A DNA stretch of 64,000 nucleotides, taken from the NCBI RefSeq assembly GCF_029395675.1, contig NZ_CP115184.1:1984001-2048000 (forward strand), in the 5' to 3' direction. The translations under genes were made by a program, and so were the position numbers. The stretch is from Janibacter cremeus (GTDB lineage: Bacteria > Actinomycetota > Actinomycetes > Actinomycetales > Dermatophilaceae). Numbering within the stretch: the stretch's first letter is position 1; every line of letters starts with the position of its first letter. The notes below the pieces were generated by a model that was not told the DNA's origin, did not search any database, and saw nothing but the letters and a program-made list of their open reading frames with translations. Of the stretch, positions 39,513 through 48,564 are shown one piece after another.

Positions 39513-40712
39513 TCAGGACTGGCCGATGGCCCGTCGCAGGTCGGCGAACCACTCGACGGTCGGGTCGAAGGCCCCGCCACCGGCGATGCGGTCCAGCTCG
39601 ATCGCGCGCAGCTCGTCGTCGCGCCCCACGTCCTGGCCGATGACGCCCGAGCCGCCCGCCAGCGCGGTCTCGACCGCCAGGTCGGTGCACCGGGCGATCA
39701 GCTCCAGGTCCTCGGCGTTCGGGGCGGCGGAGCGGGCGAAGTAACCCGACTTCCACACCTTCGCCTTCTCCGCCCCGAGCCGCTCGGCGAAGGTCTCCGC
39801 GAAGTATGCGCCCGGGTTGACCTCGTCGAGGGCCACGTGACCGAAGGCGTCCCGCGGCACCCGCTCACCCGCGGCCTCGAGCGAGGCGACAATGTCGTCC
39901 ACACCGGCACCCTCCGCGAGGAAGACGTTGACGCACCCGATCTCGTCCATGACCGCCCTGAGTCGCTCACCCTCCGCGTCGAGGTCGACGGGCACCTCGG
40001 GGACGTAGACGGCGTGCACGTCCCACCGGCGGGGGTCGTTGCCGATCCCGGGGACGAACTCTCGCCCGAGCAGCTGGTCCCGGTACCGACGCGCGGTCTC
40101 GGCCGTGAGCCAGCCGCTGTGCCGCCCCATCACCTCGTGGATGATGAGCATCCGCGGGTTCGAGGAGTGCTCGCCGATGATGTTGCGGGCGAAGAGCGCC
40201 CCCTGCTCGGCCGCCGTCCACGCCCCCAGGCTCTGCCGGATCGGGATGATGTCGTTGTCGATCGTCTTGGGCAGCCCGATGACCCGCAGGTCGTGGCCCG
40301 CCTCGACGAGGTGGCGGGCGAGGTCGGCCGCCGTGGTGTTGGTGTCGTCGCCACCGATGGTGTGCAGCACGTCGACCCCGTCCTCGAGCAGCTGCTCGGC
40401 CGCGACGCGAAGGGGGTCGTCCCCCTTCGCCACGAGGCCGCGGCGCACGAGGTCCTCGGCATTGGTCAGCTTGACCCGGGAGTTGCCGAGCGGGGAACCA
40501 CCGAAGGCGTGCAGACGGCCCGCCGTTGCCCGCACCTCATCGGTGACCTCGACGCTGCGGCCGGCAAGCAGGCCGGCGTAGCCGTCGAGGTAGCCGATGA
40601 GCCGCACCTCGGGGGCGCGGTCGGTGTAGCGCTCGATGAGCCCGCCCACCGCGGACGAGAGGCACGGGGCGATACCCCCGGCCGTCAGCATCGCGACGGT
40701 GCGGACGCTCAC
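39513..40712 (-). CDS. Phosphofructokinase, pyrophosphate-dependent type
   Basis: A 399-residue phosphofructokinase of the PFP-like clade. The phosphoryl-donor motif reads GGDDTNT, and Asp in the second D position marks PPi-dependent enzymes, whereas ATP-PFKs have Gly. The fructose-6-phosphate site includes PKTIDNDI and MGRHSGWLT. It would interconvert fructose 6-phosphate and fructose 1,6-bisphosphate reversibly using PPi. GTG at 40712 overlaps the stop of the LytR_C gene (GTGA), and the protein then begins VSVRTVAMLTAGG. Confidence 0.92.
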   Translation of the reverse strand: MSVRTVAMLTAGGIAPCLSSAVGGLIERYTDRAPEVRLIGYLDGYAGLLAGRSVEVTDEVRATAGRLHAFGGSPLGNSRVKLTNAEDLVRRGLVAKGDDPLRVAAEQLLEDGVDVLHTIGGDDTNTTAADLARHLVEAGHDLRVIGLPKTIDNDIIPIRQSLGAWTAAEQGALFARNIIGEHSSNPRMLIIHEVMGRHSGWLTAETARRYRDQLLGREFVPGIGNDPRRWDVHAVYVPEVPVDLDAEGERLRAVMDEIGCVNVFLAEGAGVDDIVASLEAAGERVPRDAFGHVALDEVNPGAYFAETFAERLGAEKAKVWKSGYFARSAAPNAEDLELIARCTDLAVETALAGGSGVIGQDVGRDDELRAIELDRIAGGGAFDPTVEWFADLRRAIGQS

Positions 40713-41632
40713 GTGCTCTTGCAGGGCAGCTGGATCGTCTCTGCCGGACGCTCGTAGGGCTTGACCTGCGGGACCTCGCTCGGTGCCTTCAGTCCGTCCC
40801 ACTCGTTGCCGAGGACCAGGTCGAGCGTGGTTCCGCTGCGATCGTCCTTCTGCATCTGGATGTCCTCGACCTGCTCAGCCAGTCGCTTGGCCGCTCGCTC
40901 GCCCTCCGGACCGAACCGGATGACGCCGACCTCGTTCTTGTGGAAGGAGTTCTGCGGGTCGTTGCCCGTCTTCTTGACCGTGAACTCACGCTCCTCGAGG
41001 ACCTTGCTGGTCTCTGCCGCCAGCCCCTCCTTCCACGTCGTGTTGTAGACGTTGACGGAGATCTCGGCCGGCGCCGGCAGCGGCGGGTCGGGCTCGTCGA
41101 CGAGCTTCTCGAAGCCGTACCCCAGCACGAGCTGGACGCTCTCCCCACCGCGGGCGTCGTTCCACAGCTTGGAGCCGGGGATCTGCTTCTGCACCAGCAG
41201 GGCGTTCTTCAGACCCTCGTCGCCGAAGTAGATGGTCGCCGGGCCCTCGACGTACACGGAGTCGTCGGCATTGCCGATCGAAGCGACCTTGAAGTCGCGC
41301 AGCTCGAGGTCACGTCCGACCTCGCTGGCCAGACCGACGGCGTCGCTGCTGTTGAGGAGGTTGATCTTGAAGGACTCGCGCTCGGGGGCCGGCGCGGCCA
41401 CCGGGGCGCAGTCCACGGTCTCGTTCATGCCGAGCAGACCGGTCCCGTAGGCCGTCGCGACCGTCGCGGTCCCCAGGATGAGCCCGGGGAGGGTGACGAA
41501 GAGGAGAAGACGGCGCCGACGCTGACGACGGAAGTGCCTGGCGGCGGCTCCCTCGAGCTCGTCGAAGCCGACGACTCGATACGACACGGGACCTTCGTCG
41601 TGCGGGTCCGCTCCGTGGTTCTGATCAGTCAT
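40709..41632 (-). CDS. LytR C-terminal (LytR_C) domain protein, two copies
   Basis: A 307-residue membrane-anchored protein. A cytoplasmic N-terminus is followed by RRQRRRR and one membrane helix (about 43-65). Outside are two LytR_C domains, with the recurring start FKINLLNSSDAVGLASEV (about 88-105) and VNVYNTTWKEGLAAETSKVL (about 190-209), each ending in a VLG strand. LytR_C domains accompany cell-wall polymer ligases but their function is unclear. The ATG at 41632 follows GGGAGGGG. A related single-domain gene lies at 50942. Confidence 0.85.
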   Translation of the reverse strand: MTDQNHGADPHDEGPVSYRVVGFDELEGAAARHFRRQRRRRLLLFVTLPGLILGTATVATAYGTGLLGMNETVDCAPVAAPAPERESFKINLLNSSDAVGLASEVGRDLELRDFKVASIGNADDSVYVEGPATIYFGDEGLKNALLVQKQIPGSKLWNDARGGESVQLVLGYGFEKLVDEPDPPLPAPAEISVNVYNTTWKEGLAAETSKVLEEREFTVKKTGNDPQNSFHKNEVGVIRFGPEGERAAKRLAEQVEDIQMQKDDRSGTTLDLVLGNEWDGLKAPSEVPQVKPYERPAETIQLPCKST

Positions 41633-41810
41633 CTACACCCCTCCCCTGAGTCTCCATTGTAGAGGAACTTCATCTCCTCATGAGCCACACCAGTCACACA
41701 AGCAACACGGGTGGATCGTTCCCGGACCGAGACCGATCGGGCACTCACGAGCATGGACGCCCGGGGTGACGAACCGGTTGCATGATGGTCACGACCCGGC
41801 CGCACCATGG

Positions 41811-42914
41811 TCAGCCCCGGGAGACGGCAGGAGCGCCCCGGCCCCGCTCGGCGGAGATCATCTCGGCGACCGTGAGCATCGCCGTGGCACCACGGCGAAT
41901 GGTGTCGGCACTGACGAACATGTCGATGTGGTGCCCCGCTCCCTTCGGCTGCCGGATCCGGCCCACGAAGCGTGGGTCGATGCCCACGCTGTCCACGGGC
42001 GTCGGCACCTCCCCGGTCCGCTCGTCGAGGTAGACGAGGGACGGCGCGGCCACGTAGGCCTGTCGCACCTTGTCCGGGGAGACCGGCCGTGCGCACCGGG
42101 CGTGCAGCGCCATGGAGTGCGCCATGACCACCGGCACCTGGACGAGGGTGACCACGACTGGCACGGTGGCGGCGAGGTCGAGGATCTTGCGCACCTCGTG
42201 GTCCACCGCGCGCTCGGCGGTGGTGAAGCCGTCATCGGTCGCCTCCCCCACCCACGGGATGACGTTGAGCGCCAGCGGAGCGGGGAAGGGGGACGCGACG
42301 GGCAGGTCGGACACGGCCGCCCGCACGTCCCCGGGGTGCTGTCCGATCGTCGGCTCCGCGGCGACGGTGTACAGCTCCTCGCGCAGTCGGGCGACCCCCC
42401 GGTCCGACTGGGACACCGCGGCGATGAGGCCCGTGACGACGAGGTGCTGCAGCTCCCACCCCTGGTGCAGGACGTGGGCGGCGTCGATGAGTCCCCACGT
42501 GAGCGGTCCCGGCAGGGCGACGATGCCTCGGGGCCGGTGGCTCACCAGCTCGGAGTTGATACCCGGGACGACGAGCGGGACATCCTCGTCCAGGCGATGC
42601 GTAGAGCTGGCGTCGATCACGACGGCGCCGGCCGCCACCGCCCGGCTCGCCCACTCCCCCGTCACCTCGGACGAGAGGTTGAACAGCGCGACGTCGACGC
42701 CGTCGAAGGAGTCCTCGCGCAGGGTCTCCACCGGCTGCTCACGCCCGCGCACGGTGAGGGTGCGGCAGGTCACCCCCGGTGCGTAGAGACGGATCTCGCC
42801 CCACGGGTCGTCCCGCAGGGCGAGAGCGGAGGCGATCGCCTCCGCGAAGCGCCCCGTCGCCCCCACCAGGGCCAGGGTCGGCCCTGCGGTGGACGGCGAC
42901 GGGGATGCGGTCAC
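41811..42914 (-). CDS. Aspartate-semialdehyde dehydrogenase homologue lacking the active-site Cys
   Basis: A 367-residue ASADH-fold protein with N-terminal nucleotide loop [12 protein letters not shown], the strand [12 protein letters not shown] and the C-terminal signature [20 protein letters not shown]. At the catalytic loop ASADH has N-P-N-C-(T/S)-T, but here the codons at about 42490-42520 give [12 protein letters not shown], with no cysteine. It may be a pseudoenzyme comparable to E. coli USG-1, or a regulatory partner of LysC. The GTG/ATG region at 42914 overlaps the lysC stop by 4 bases, as true asd genes do. A functional asd must lie elsewhere if lysine and threonine are made. Confidence 0.8.
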   Translation of the reverse strand: MTASPSPSTAGPTLALVGATGRFAEAIASALALRDDPWGEIRLYAPGVTCRTLTVRGREQPVETLREDSFDGVDVALFNLSSEVTGEWASRAVAAGAVVIDASSTHRLDEDVPLVVPGINSELVSHRPRGIVALPGPLTWGLIDAAHVLHQGWELQHLVVTGLIAAVSQSDRGVARLREELYTVAAEPTIGQHPGDVRAAVSDLPVASPFPAPLALNVIPWVGEATDDGFTTAERAVDHEVRKILDLAATVPVVVTLVQVPVVMAHSMALHARCARPVSPDKVRQAYVAAPSLVYLDERTGEVPTPVDSVGIDPRFVGRIRQPKGAGHHIDMFVSADTIRRGATAMLTVAEMISAERGRGAPAVSRG

Positions 42915-44185
42915 CGCCCGGTACCCGCGTAGACGACCGCTTCGCCGTCCTCGGAGTCGAGACCGAAGGCCGTGTGCAGCGCCTGGAGCGCGTCATCGAG
43001 CTGCTCGACGCGCGTGACCACGGAGATACGGATCTCCGAGGTCGAGATCATCTCGATGTTGATGCCCGCGTCGGCGAGTGCCTTGAAGAAGGTGGCCGAG
43101 ACGCCCGGGTTGGTGCGCATGCCGGCGCCGATCAGCGAGAGCTTGCCGATCTGGTCGTCGTACCGGATCGAGTCGAAGCCGACCTCGTCCTTGGTCTTCA
43201 ACAGCGCCTCGACGGCCACCTGCCCATCGGACATCGGCAGGGTGAAGGAGATGTCGGTGCGGGCGGTCTCCGACTCGGAGACGTTCTGCACGATCATGTC
43301 GATGTTGACCTGGGCATCGGCCACGGTCGTGAAGATCTGCGCGGCGCGACCCGGCTCGTCCGGCACGCCGACGACGGTGATCTTGGCTTCACTGGCGTCG
43401 TGGGCGACGCCGGCGATGATGGGTTCTTCCATGGCCTGGTTTCCTTCGGTATCGGGGGGCAGGACCCACGTACCCTCCTTCGGGGAGAAGGACGAACGCA
43501 CGTGGATGGGCATCTCGGAGCGACGCGCGTACTCCACGCACCGCAGGTGGAGGATCTTGGCGCCGCTGGCGGCCATCTCCAGCATCTCGTCGTGGGAGAT
43601 GCGATCGATCTTGTGGGCCTTGGTCACGATGCGCGGGTCGGCGGTGAAGATGCCGTCGACATCGGTGTAGATCTCGCAGACGTCGGCCTCGAGAGCGGCG
43701 GCGAGCGCCACCGCGGTCGTGTCGGAGCCGCCCCGGCCGAGGGTGGTGATCTCCTTCGTCCCCTGGCTCACGCCCTGGAAGCCGGCGACGATGACGATGT
43801 GCTTCTTGCCCAGCGCCTCGGTGATGCGGCCGGGTGTGACGTCGATGATCTTCGCCTTGCCGTGCGAGGTGTCGGTGATGACGCCCGCCTGACTGCCGGT
43901 GAAGGAGCGCACGCTGTGGCCGAGGTCGGCGATGGCCATCGCGACCAGCGCCATCGAGATCCGCTCACCGGCGGTCAGCAGCATGTCCATCTCCCGCGGG
44001 GGCGGGACCGGACTGACCTGCTCCGCGAGGTCGAGCAACTCGTCGGTGCTGTCACCCATGGCGGAGACGACGACGCATACGTCGTTGCCCGCCTGCTTGG
44101 TCTCGACGATGCGGTGCGCCACTCGTTTGATGCTCTCGGCATCGCCGAGCGAGGAACCGCCGTACTTCTGGACAACCAGACTCAA
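42911..44185 (-). CDS. lysC: Aspartate kinase (alpha/beta)
   Basis: A 424-residue aspartokinase catalysing the first step to lysine, threonine and methionine. The kinase motif [10 protein letters not shown] is at 4-13 and the catalytic region [12 protein letters not shown] near 165. Two ACT domains (about 265-335 and 345-415) form the allosteric unit. The start is TTG at 44185 with ACGGAG upstream. An internal ATG at 43432 follows GAAGGAA by 8 nt and would make a 173-residue beta subunit (42911-43432), as in Corynebacterium lysC. Confidence 0.96.
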   Translation of the reverse strand: MSLVVQKYGGSSLGDAESIKRVAHRIVETKQAGNDVCVVVSAMGDSTDELLDLAEQVSPVPPPREMDMLLTAGERISMALVAMAIADLGHSVRSFTGSQAGVITDTSHGKAKIIDVTPGRITEALGKKHIVIVAGFQGVSQGTKEITTLGRGGSDTTAVALAAALEADVCEIYTDVDGIFTADPRIVTKAHKIDRISHDEMLEMAASGAKILHLRCVEYARRSEMPIHVRSSFSPKEGTWVLPPDTEGNQAMEEPIIAGVAHDASEAKITVVGVPDEPGRAAQIFTTVADAQVNIDMIVQNVSESETARTDISFTLPMSDGQVAVEALLKTKDEVGFDSIRYDDQIGKLSLIGAGMRTNPGVSATFFKALADAGINIEMISTSEIRISVVTRVEQLDDALQALHTAFGLDSEDGEAVVYAGTGR

Positions 44186-44387
44186 AGGAGAACTCCGTGA
44201 TCTGCGGGTCCGGCCCGGGCACGGACCGGCGCGTCACCCCGCAGGATAACGACACGGCGGTTCCCGTGCCGCATCCGTCCACCAGACCGTTACCCTTCCG
44301 GCAGCTCTTCCGCCCCGTCAGCGGGCCGTGGCGCCGCGCGTGAGGCTCGTCACGCGGTCTGGTGGAGGCCGCCTCCCCGCTGCTGGG

Positions 44388-44942
44388 TCAGGTGTGCAGG
44401 GCGTCGAACTCGGCCTCACCGACGACGTCGGCGTCGGCATCGAGCCGCAGGTGCGCCAAGAGCGTCTGCAGGACGCGCACGGCCATCGCGGCACGGTCGC
44501 CCCAGTCCGCGAGGTAGCTGTACTGCCACCACCACAGGGCCTCGGTCGGCCGGCCGGCCTCGTGGTGCGCCAGCCCGTGCGTCAGTGCCCCGGCGATGAT
44601 CGCGAGGTCGTTGCTCAGCGAGCCGGTCGCCCGCTCGGGCGAGGTGACCGGGTCGGCGACGTCGTCGTACTCGTCGACCTCGGAGAGCAGCTGGGCGAGG
44701 CCGGTGCGCAGTGGGTCGAGGTCGGTGTCCGGGCCCGCGTCGTCCTCGAAGCGCTGCTCGAGGACGATGTCGTTGATCGCCCCCAGCCGGGCACCGACGA
44801 GCTGGATCTGGCTCGTCGTCAGCAGCAGGAGCGGGATGGCGCTCTCGGGCGCGGCCCCCGAGGCGATCTCGGCGACGGTCGCCAGCCAGGCACTCGCCTC
44901 AGCCGCGCACTCGTCGGCCAGCAGGGTGGTCTCGTCAGGCAT
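44388..44942 (-). CDS. DUF5063 domain protein
   Basis: A 184-residue, acidic helical protein of the DUF5063 family, with the typical stretch [29 protein letters not shown] (within residues about 130-160) and preceding [12 protein letters not shown]. Function unknown; the family often lies just downstream of recR in actinomycetes. ATG at 44942 lies inside the recR 3' end (8-base overlap), indicating coupling. The 200 bases between its stop and the lysC start contain no gene. Confidence 0.82.
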   Translation of the reverse strand: MPDETTLLADECAAEASAWLATVAEIASGAAPESAIPLLLLTTSQIQLVGARLGAINDIVLEQRFEDDAGPDTDLDPLRTGLAQLLSEVDEYDDVADPVTSPERATGSLSNDLAIIAGALTHGLAHHEAGRPTEALWWWQYSYLADWGDRAAMAVRVLQTLLAHLRLDADADVVGEAEFDALHT

Positions 44943-45534
44943 CGAGCAGCTTCCTCCCTTCGAACGCGCGACCGAGGGTGACCTCGTCGGCGTACTCGAG
45001 GTCCCCACCCACGGGCAGCCCGGAGGCCAGGCGGGTCACCTTGATCCCGAAGGGGGAGAGCAGCCGGGCCGTGTAGGACGCGGTGGCCTCGCCCTCGAGG
45101 TTGGGGTCGGTCGCGATGATCACCTCGGCGACGCTGCCGTCGGACAGCCGCGACATCAGCTCGGTGAAGCGCAGGTCGTCCGGACCGACGCCGTCCATCG
45201 GGGAGATCGCACCGCCGAGCACGTGGTAGCGGCCGCGGAACTCACGGGTGCGCTCGATCGCGATGACGTCCTTGGGCTCCTCGACGACGCAGATGGCGCT
45301 GGGGTCGCGGCGGGTGTCCGCGCAGATGCGGCACTGCGGGCCCTCGGCGACGTTGCCGCAGGTCTCGCAGAAGGAGACCTTGTCCTTGACCTCGCTGAGG
45401 GTCTGGACGAGCCGCTGGACGTCCTGCGGGTCGGCCTGCAGGAGGTGGAAGGCGATCCTCTGGGCACTCTTGGGACCGACCCCGGGCAGTCGGCCGAGCT
45501 CGTCGATCAGGTCCTGGACCACGCCTTCGTACAC
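44935..45534 (-). CDS. recR: Recombination mediator RecR
   Basis: A 199-residue protein that works with RecF/RecO in loading RecA at gaps. Domains in order are the HhH segment [20 protein letters not shown], the zinc finger Cys56, Cys59, Cys68 and Cys71, and the Toprim domain (about 80-170, with [14 protein letters not shown] and [16 protein letters not shown]). GTG at 45534 has TAGGGT 6 nt upstream, so the mRNA may be leaderless. Usually ybaB/ebfC lies between dnaX and recR; here only 56 bases separate them. Confidence 0.97.
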   Translation of the reverse strand: MYEGVVQDLIDELGRLPGVGPKSAQRIAFHLLQADPQDVQRLVQTLSEVKDKVSFCETCGNVAEGPQCRICADTRRDPSAICVVEEPKDVIAIERTREFRGRYHVLGGAISPMDGVGPDDLRFTELMSRLSDGSVAEVIIATDPNLEGEATASYTARLLSPFGIKVTRLASGLPVGGDLEYADEVTLGRAFEGRKLLDA

Positions 45535-45590
45535 GCCTCGACCCTACGCCCACCGGTGACCACGTGGGCCATCGGAGGGAGGTGGGCGGT

Positions 45591-47849
45591 TCACTCCTCG
45601 CGGATGACGGCTCCGCCGAGGATGCGCTCGATGACGGCCGGGCCGGCAGCACCGGCATCGACGATGTCCTCGTCGTCGTCGCTGACCGAGGCGTCGTCAG
45701 GCTCGCGCGGCGCACGCGGCTCGGGGGCGGGCGGCGAAGGGGGGCTGCTCGCCTGCTCGGACCCGGTCGCCGGACCGGCGGTGGCCCACGAGGGCGCGGA
45801 AGAGGCGGACGCCGGCGTCGACCCCCAGTCGGCACCGGAGGGTCCACCAGCCGGGGCCGGGACACCCATGTCATCCGCAGGAGCGGCCTGGGCCCGGGGC
45901 TCACCCGGCCCGGTGGGCCCGCCTCGGCCGGCAGCGGGCGGCGCGGACGCACTCTGCGGGGGCGGTGAGTAGGTCGCCTGGGAGCCACCGCCGGCCGGCG
46001 GCTGGCCGCTCTGCTGGTGCGGGACGCCCTCGACGCGGGCGTCGACCCCCAGGGCATCGATGAGTGCCTGGCGGACCACCTCGGCGTGGGAGCCGTTGCG
46101 GAAGGCGTTGGCCAGACCGGTCGTCGCGATCCCGAGGACCAGACGTTGCCCGTCGTACGAGAGCACCTGCGCGTGCTCGGACAGGAAGGTCCAGGTCGCC
46201 CGGCGCATCTGGTAGATCCGCCCGAGGACGTCGGGCCAGGCCCGGCGCAGCGCCTCGACGTCGATGTGGCTGCTCGTCGCGGCTGCCCCCGCCGGCTCAT
46301 CGGCCGCAGGCTGCTCGGGCGCCTCGGCCGGCGGCTCACCGCGGTCCGGGCGCGCCCCGGTCTGCTGCTCCGGGGTCGGCGGCTGCGAGTCGGCCGCGGC
46401 CGGCGCGGGCCCGGCGGCCTCGTGCGCGGAGACGTCGTGCGCCGTGGGGCGTGGCTCGGACGCGCGCCCCTGCGGCGCCGGCGCCCGCGGGGCCGACTCG
46501 TGCGGCGTGACCGCATGGTCCGGGCCCCGCCCGGTCGTCGCCGCGGCAGGCGCAGCCTGCGCGATGGGGGCGTCCTGCTGCGGGCCCGGCGCCGGGCGCT
46601 GGGGCACGGCGGCCTGACGCGGTGCGTCGCCCCTCGCCGGGGCTGCGTCCTCGCTCCTGGGGCCACCCCCTTCGCCCGTGGGCACCCCTCCCACGTCGAG
46701 ACGGCGCTCGAGGCGGTCCAGTCGGGCCGCGTAGCCGGACTCGCCGGCCGCGGCCGGCAGGAGCACCCGGGCGGCGATGATCTCCAGCTGGACGCGTGGG
46801 GAGGTGGCGCCGGTCATCTCGGTCAGGCCGGCGTTGATGATGTCCGCCGCCCGGGAGAGCGACGCGGGACCGAAGACACCGGACTGCTGACGCATCCGCT
46901 CGATCTGGTCACCGGGCAGCCCGCGCAGGATCGCCGCGGCGCCCTCGGGCGCGGCCGCGATCACGATGAGGTCCCGGAAGCGCTCGAGCAGGTCCTCGAC
47001 GAACCGGCGCGGGTCCAGGCCGGTCTCGATGACCGAGTCGATGACGGTGAAGACGCCTCCGGCGTCGCCGGCCCCGAAGGCCGTGACCGCGCGGTCGAGC
47101 AGCTCGTCGTCGGTGAACCCGAGGAGCGCGGCGGCCCCCTCGTAGGTCAGGCCCCGCTCGTCGCTGCCGGCGATCAGCTGGTCGAGGACGGACAGCGAGT
47201 CCCGGACCGACCCTCCGCCGGCGCGCACGACGAAGGAGAGCACGCCGGGCTCGAGCGCCACGCCCTCGGCGGCGCAGAGCTGCTCCATGTAGTCCTGCAG
47301 CCGCGCCGGCGGCACGAGGCGGAAGGGGTAGTGGTGGGTGCGCGAGCGGATCGTGCCGATGACCTTCTCCGGCTCGGTCGTCGCGAAGACGAACTTCACG
47401 TGCTCCGGCGGCTCCTCGACGATCTTCAGCAGGGCGTTGAATCCCTGCGGCGTCACCATGTGCGCCTCGTCGATGATGTAGATCTTGTAGCGGCTCTGCG
47501 CCGGCCCGAAGGACGCCCGCTCGCGCAGGTCACGGGCGTCGTCGACACCACCGTGGCTGGCCGCGTCGATCTCGATGACGTCGACCGAGCCGGCACCACC
47601 GCGGGCCAGCGCCACGCACGAGTCGCACTCACCGCACGGCGTGGGGGTGGGCCCCTGCTCGCAGTTGAGGCAGCGGGCGAGGATGCGTGCGCTCGTGGTC
47701 TTGCCACAGCCGCGCGGCCCGGAGAAGAGGTAGGCGTGGTTGACCCGCCCGGAGCGCAGCGCCTGCATCAACGGCTCGGTGACGTGCTCCTGGCCGATGA
47801 CGTCGGCGAAGGTCTCTGGCCGGTAGCGGCGGTACAGGGCGGTGCTCAC
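45591..47849 (-). CDS. dnaX: DNA polymerase III subunits gamma/tau
   Basis: A 752-residue clamp-loader subunit. Domain I has Walker A GPRGCGKTT (44-52), zinc ligands Cys63, Cys72, Cys75 and Cys78, Walker B IIDEAH and sensor I FATTEPEKV. Domain III ends near residue 365. A Pro/Ala-rich linker (about 390-545) leads to a tau-like domain (about 546-640) with RRAWPDVLGRIYQM, then another Pro/Ser-rich part and an acidic tail (DDEDIVDAGAAG). No slippery A-tract for gamma frameshifting is evident. GTG at 47849 follows TAGGGT by 6 nt. Confidence 0.96.
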   Translation of the reverse strand: MSTALYRRYRPETFADVIGQEHVTEPLMQALRSGRVNHAYLFSGPRGCGKTTSARILARCLNCEQGPTPTPCGECDSCVALARGGAGSVDVIEIDAASHGGVDDARDLRERASFGPAQSRYKIYIIDEAHMVTPQGFNALLKIVEEPPEHVKFVFATTEPEKVIGTIRSRTHHYPFRLVPPARLQDYMEQLCAAEGVALEPGVLSFVVRAGGGSVRDSLSVLDQLIAGSDERGLTYEGAAALLGFTDDELLDRAVTAFGAGDAGGVFTVIDSVIETGLDPRRFVEDLLERFRDLIVIAAAPEGAAAILRGLPGDQIERMRQQSGVFGPASLSRAADIINAGLTEMTGATSPRVQLEIIAARVLLPAAAGESGYAARLDRLERRLDVGGVPTGEGGGPRSEDAAPARGDAPRQAAVPQRPAPGPQQDAPIAQAAPAAATTGRGPDHAVTPHESAPRAPAPQGRASEPRPTAHDVSAHEAAGPAPAAADSQPPTPEQQTGARPDRGEPPAEAPEQPAADEPAGAAATSSHIDVEALRRAWPDVLGRIYQMRRATWTFLSEHAQVLSYDGQRLVLGIATTGLANAFRNGSHAEVVRQALIDALGVDARVEGVPHQQSGQPPAGGGSQATYSPPPQSASAPPAAGRGGPTGPGEPRAQAAPADDMGVPAPAGGPSGADWGSTPASASSAPSWATAGPATGSEQASSPPSPPAPEPRAPREPDDASVSDDDEDIVDAGAAGPAVIERILGGAVIREE

Positions 47850-47915
47850 GGGACGACCCTACTTGCGCTTCCCGACAGCCGTCCCCCGAGTGGGGACCGG
47901 CTGTGGAGGATCACC

Positions 47916-48488
47916 TCAGGGGCGAAGGGAGGCGGTCGCCTCGGTGAGCTTGCGCAGCTGCGCGAGCAGGTTGCGCAGCTCCTTGGCGCGACGCTCGGCC
48001 GGGGCGAAGACGAGGCTGCCGTCCTCCGCCTCCGTCGTCTCGAGCATGGTGGAGAAGGAGACCTGCCCCCGGGCGACGTGCATCTGCGGGTTGGCGAGGA
48101 TCGTGCGCCAGTGCTCGACCGCGCGCACGCCACCGTCGGCTCCGTAGGAGACGAGGGCGACGCCCTTGTGGACCCACTCGGGGAAGAGCACGTCGAAGGC
48201 GTTCTTCAGCGCGGCGGGCACGCCGTGGTTGTACTCCGGGGTGACGAAGACGAAGCCGTCGAACTCGTCGATCTTCTTCCCCCAGCGCACGGTCTTCGGG
48301 TTTTCGTACTGCCGCTTGGCGGCGCCCGGGACGACGGGCTCACCGAGCAGGTCGAGGTCGTAGTCGGCGAGGTCCACGAGCTCGTACTCGGCGTCGTCAC
48401 GGCCCTCGGTCTGCTCGAGGACCCAGTCGGCGACCTGCTTCCCGAAACGACCGGGGCGGGTGCTGCCGAGGATGATGGCGATCTTCAC
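47916..48488 (-). CDS. NADPH-dependent FMN reductase family protein
   Basis: A 190-residue flavodoxin-like reductase. The FMN phosphate loop GSTRPGRFGKQV is at 8-19 and the isoalloxazine-side motif TPEYNHGVPAALKNAFD at about 83-99; SYGADGG forms the third FMN contact. It likely reduces quinones, azo compounds or chromate using NAD(P)H. ATG at 48488 has GAAGGAGT upstream. It is monocistronic; dnaX ends of the next transcription unit lie 66 bases beyond. Confidence 0.92.
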   Translation of the reverse strand: MKIAIILGSTRPGRFGKQVADWVLEQTEGRDDAEYELVDLADYDLDLLGEPVVPGAAKRQYENPKTVRWGKKIDEFDGFVFVTPEYNHGVPAALKNAFDVLFPEWVHKGVALVSYGADGGVRAVEHWRTILANPQMHVARGQVSFSTMLETTEAEDGSLVFAPAERRAKELRNLLAQLRKLTEATASLRP

Positions 48489-48564
48489 GAAACTCCTTCG
48501 CGGTTGCGGACCGACCGGGGCCCGCCGCCCCGGGTGGGACGGCGGGCCCGATCACGATGCTGAA

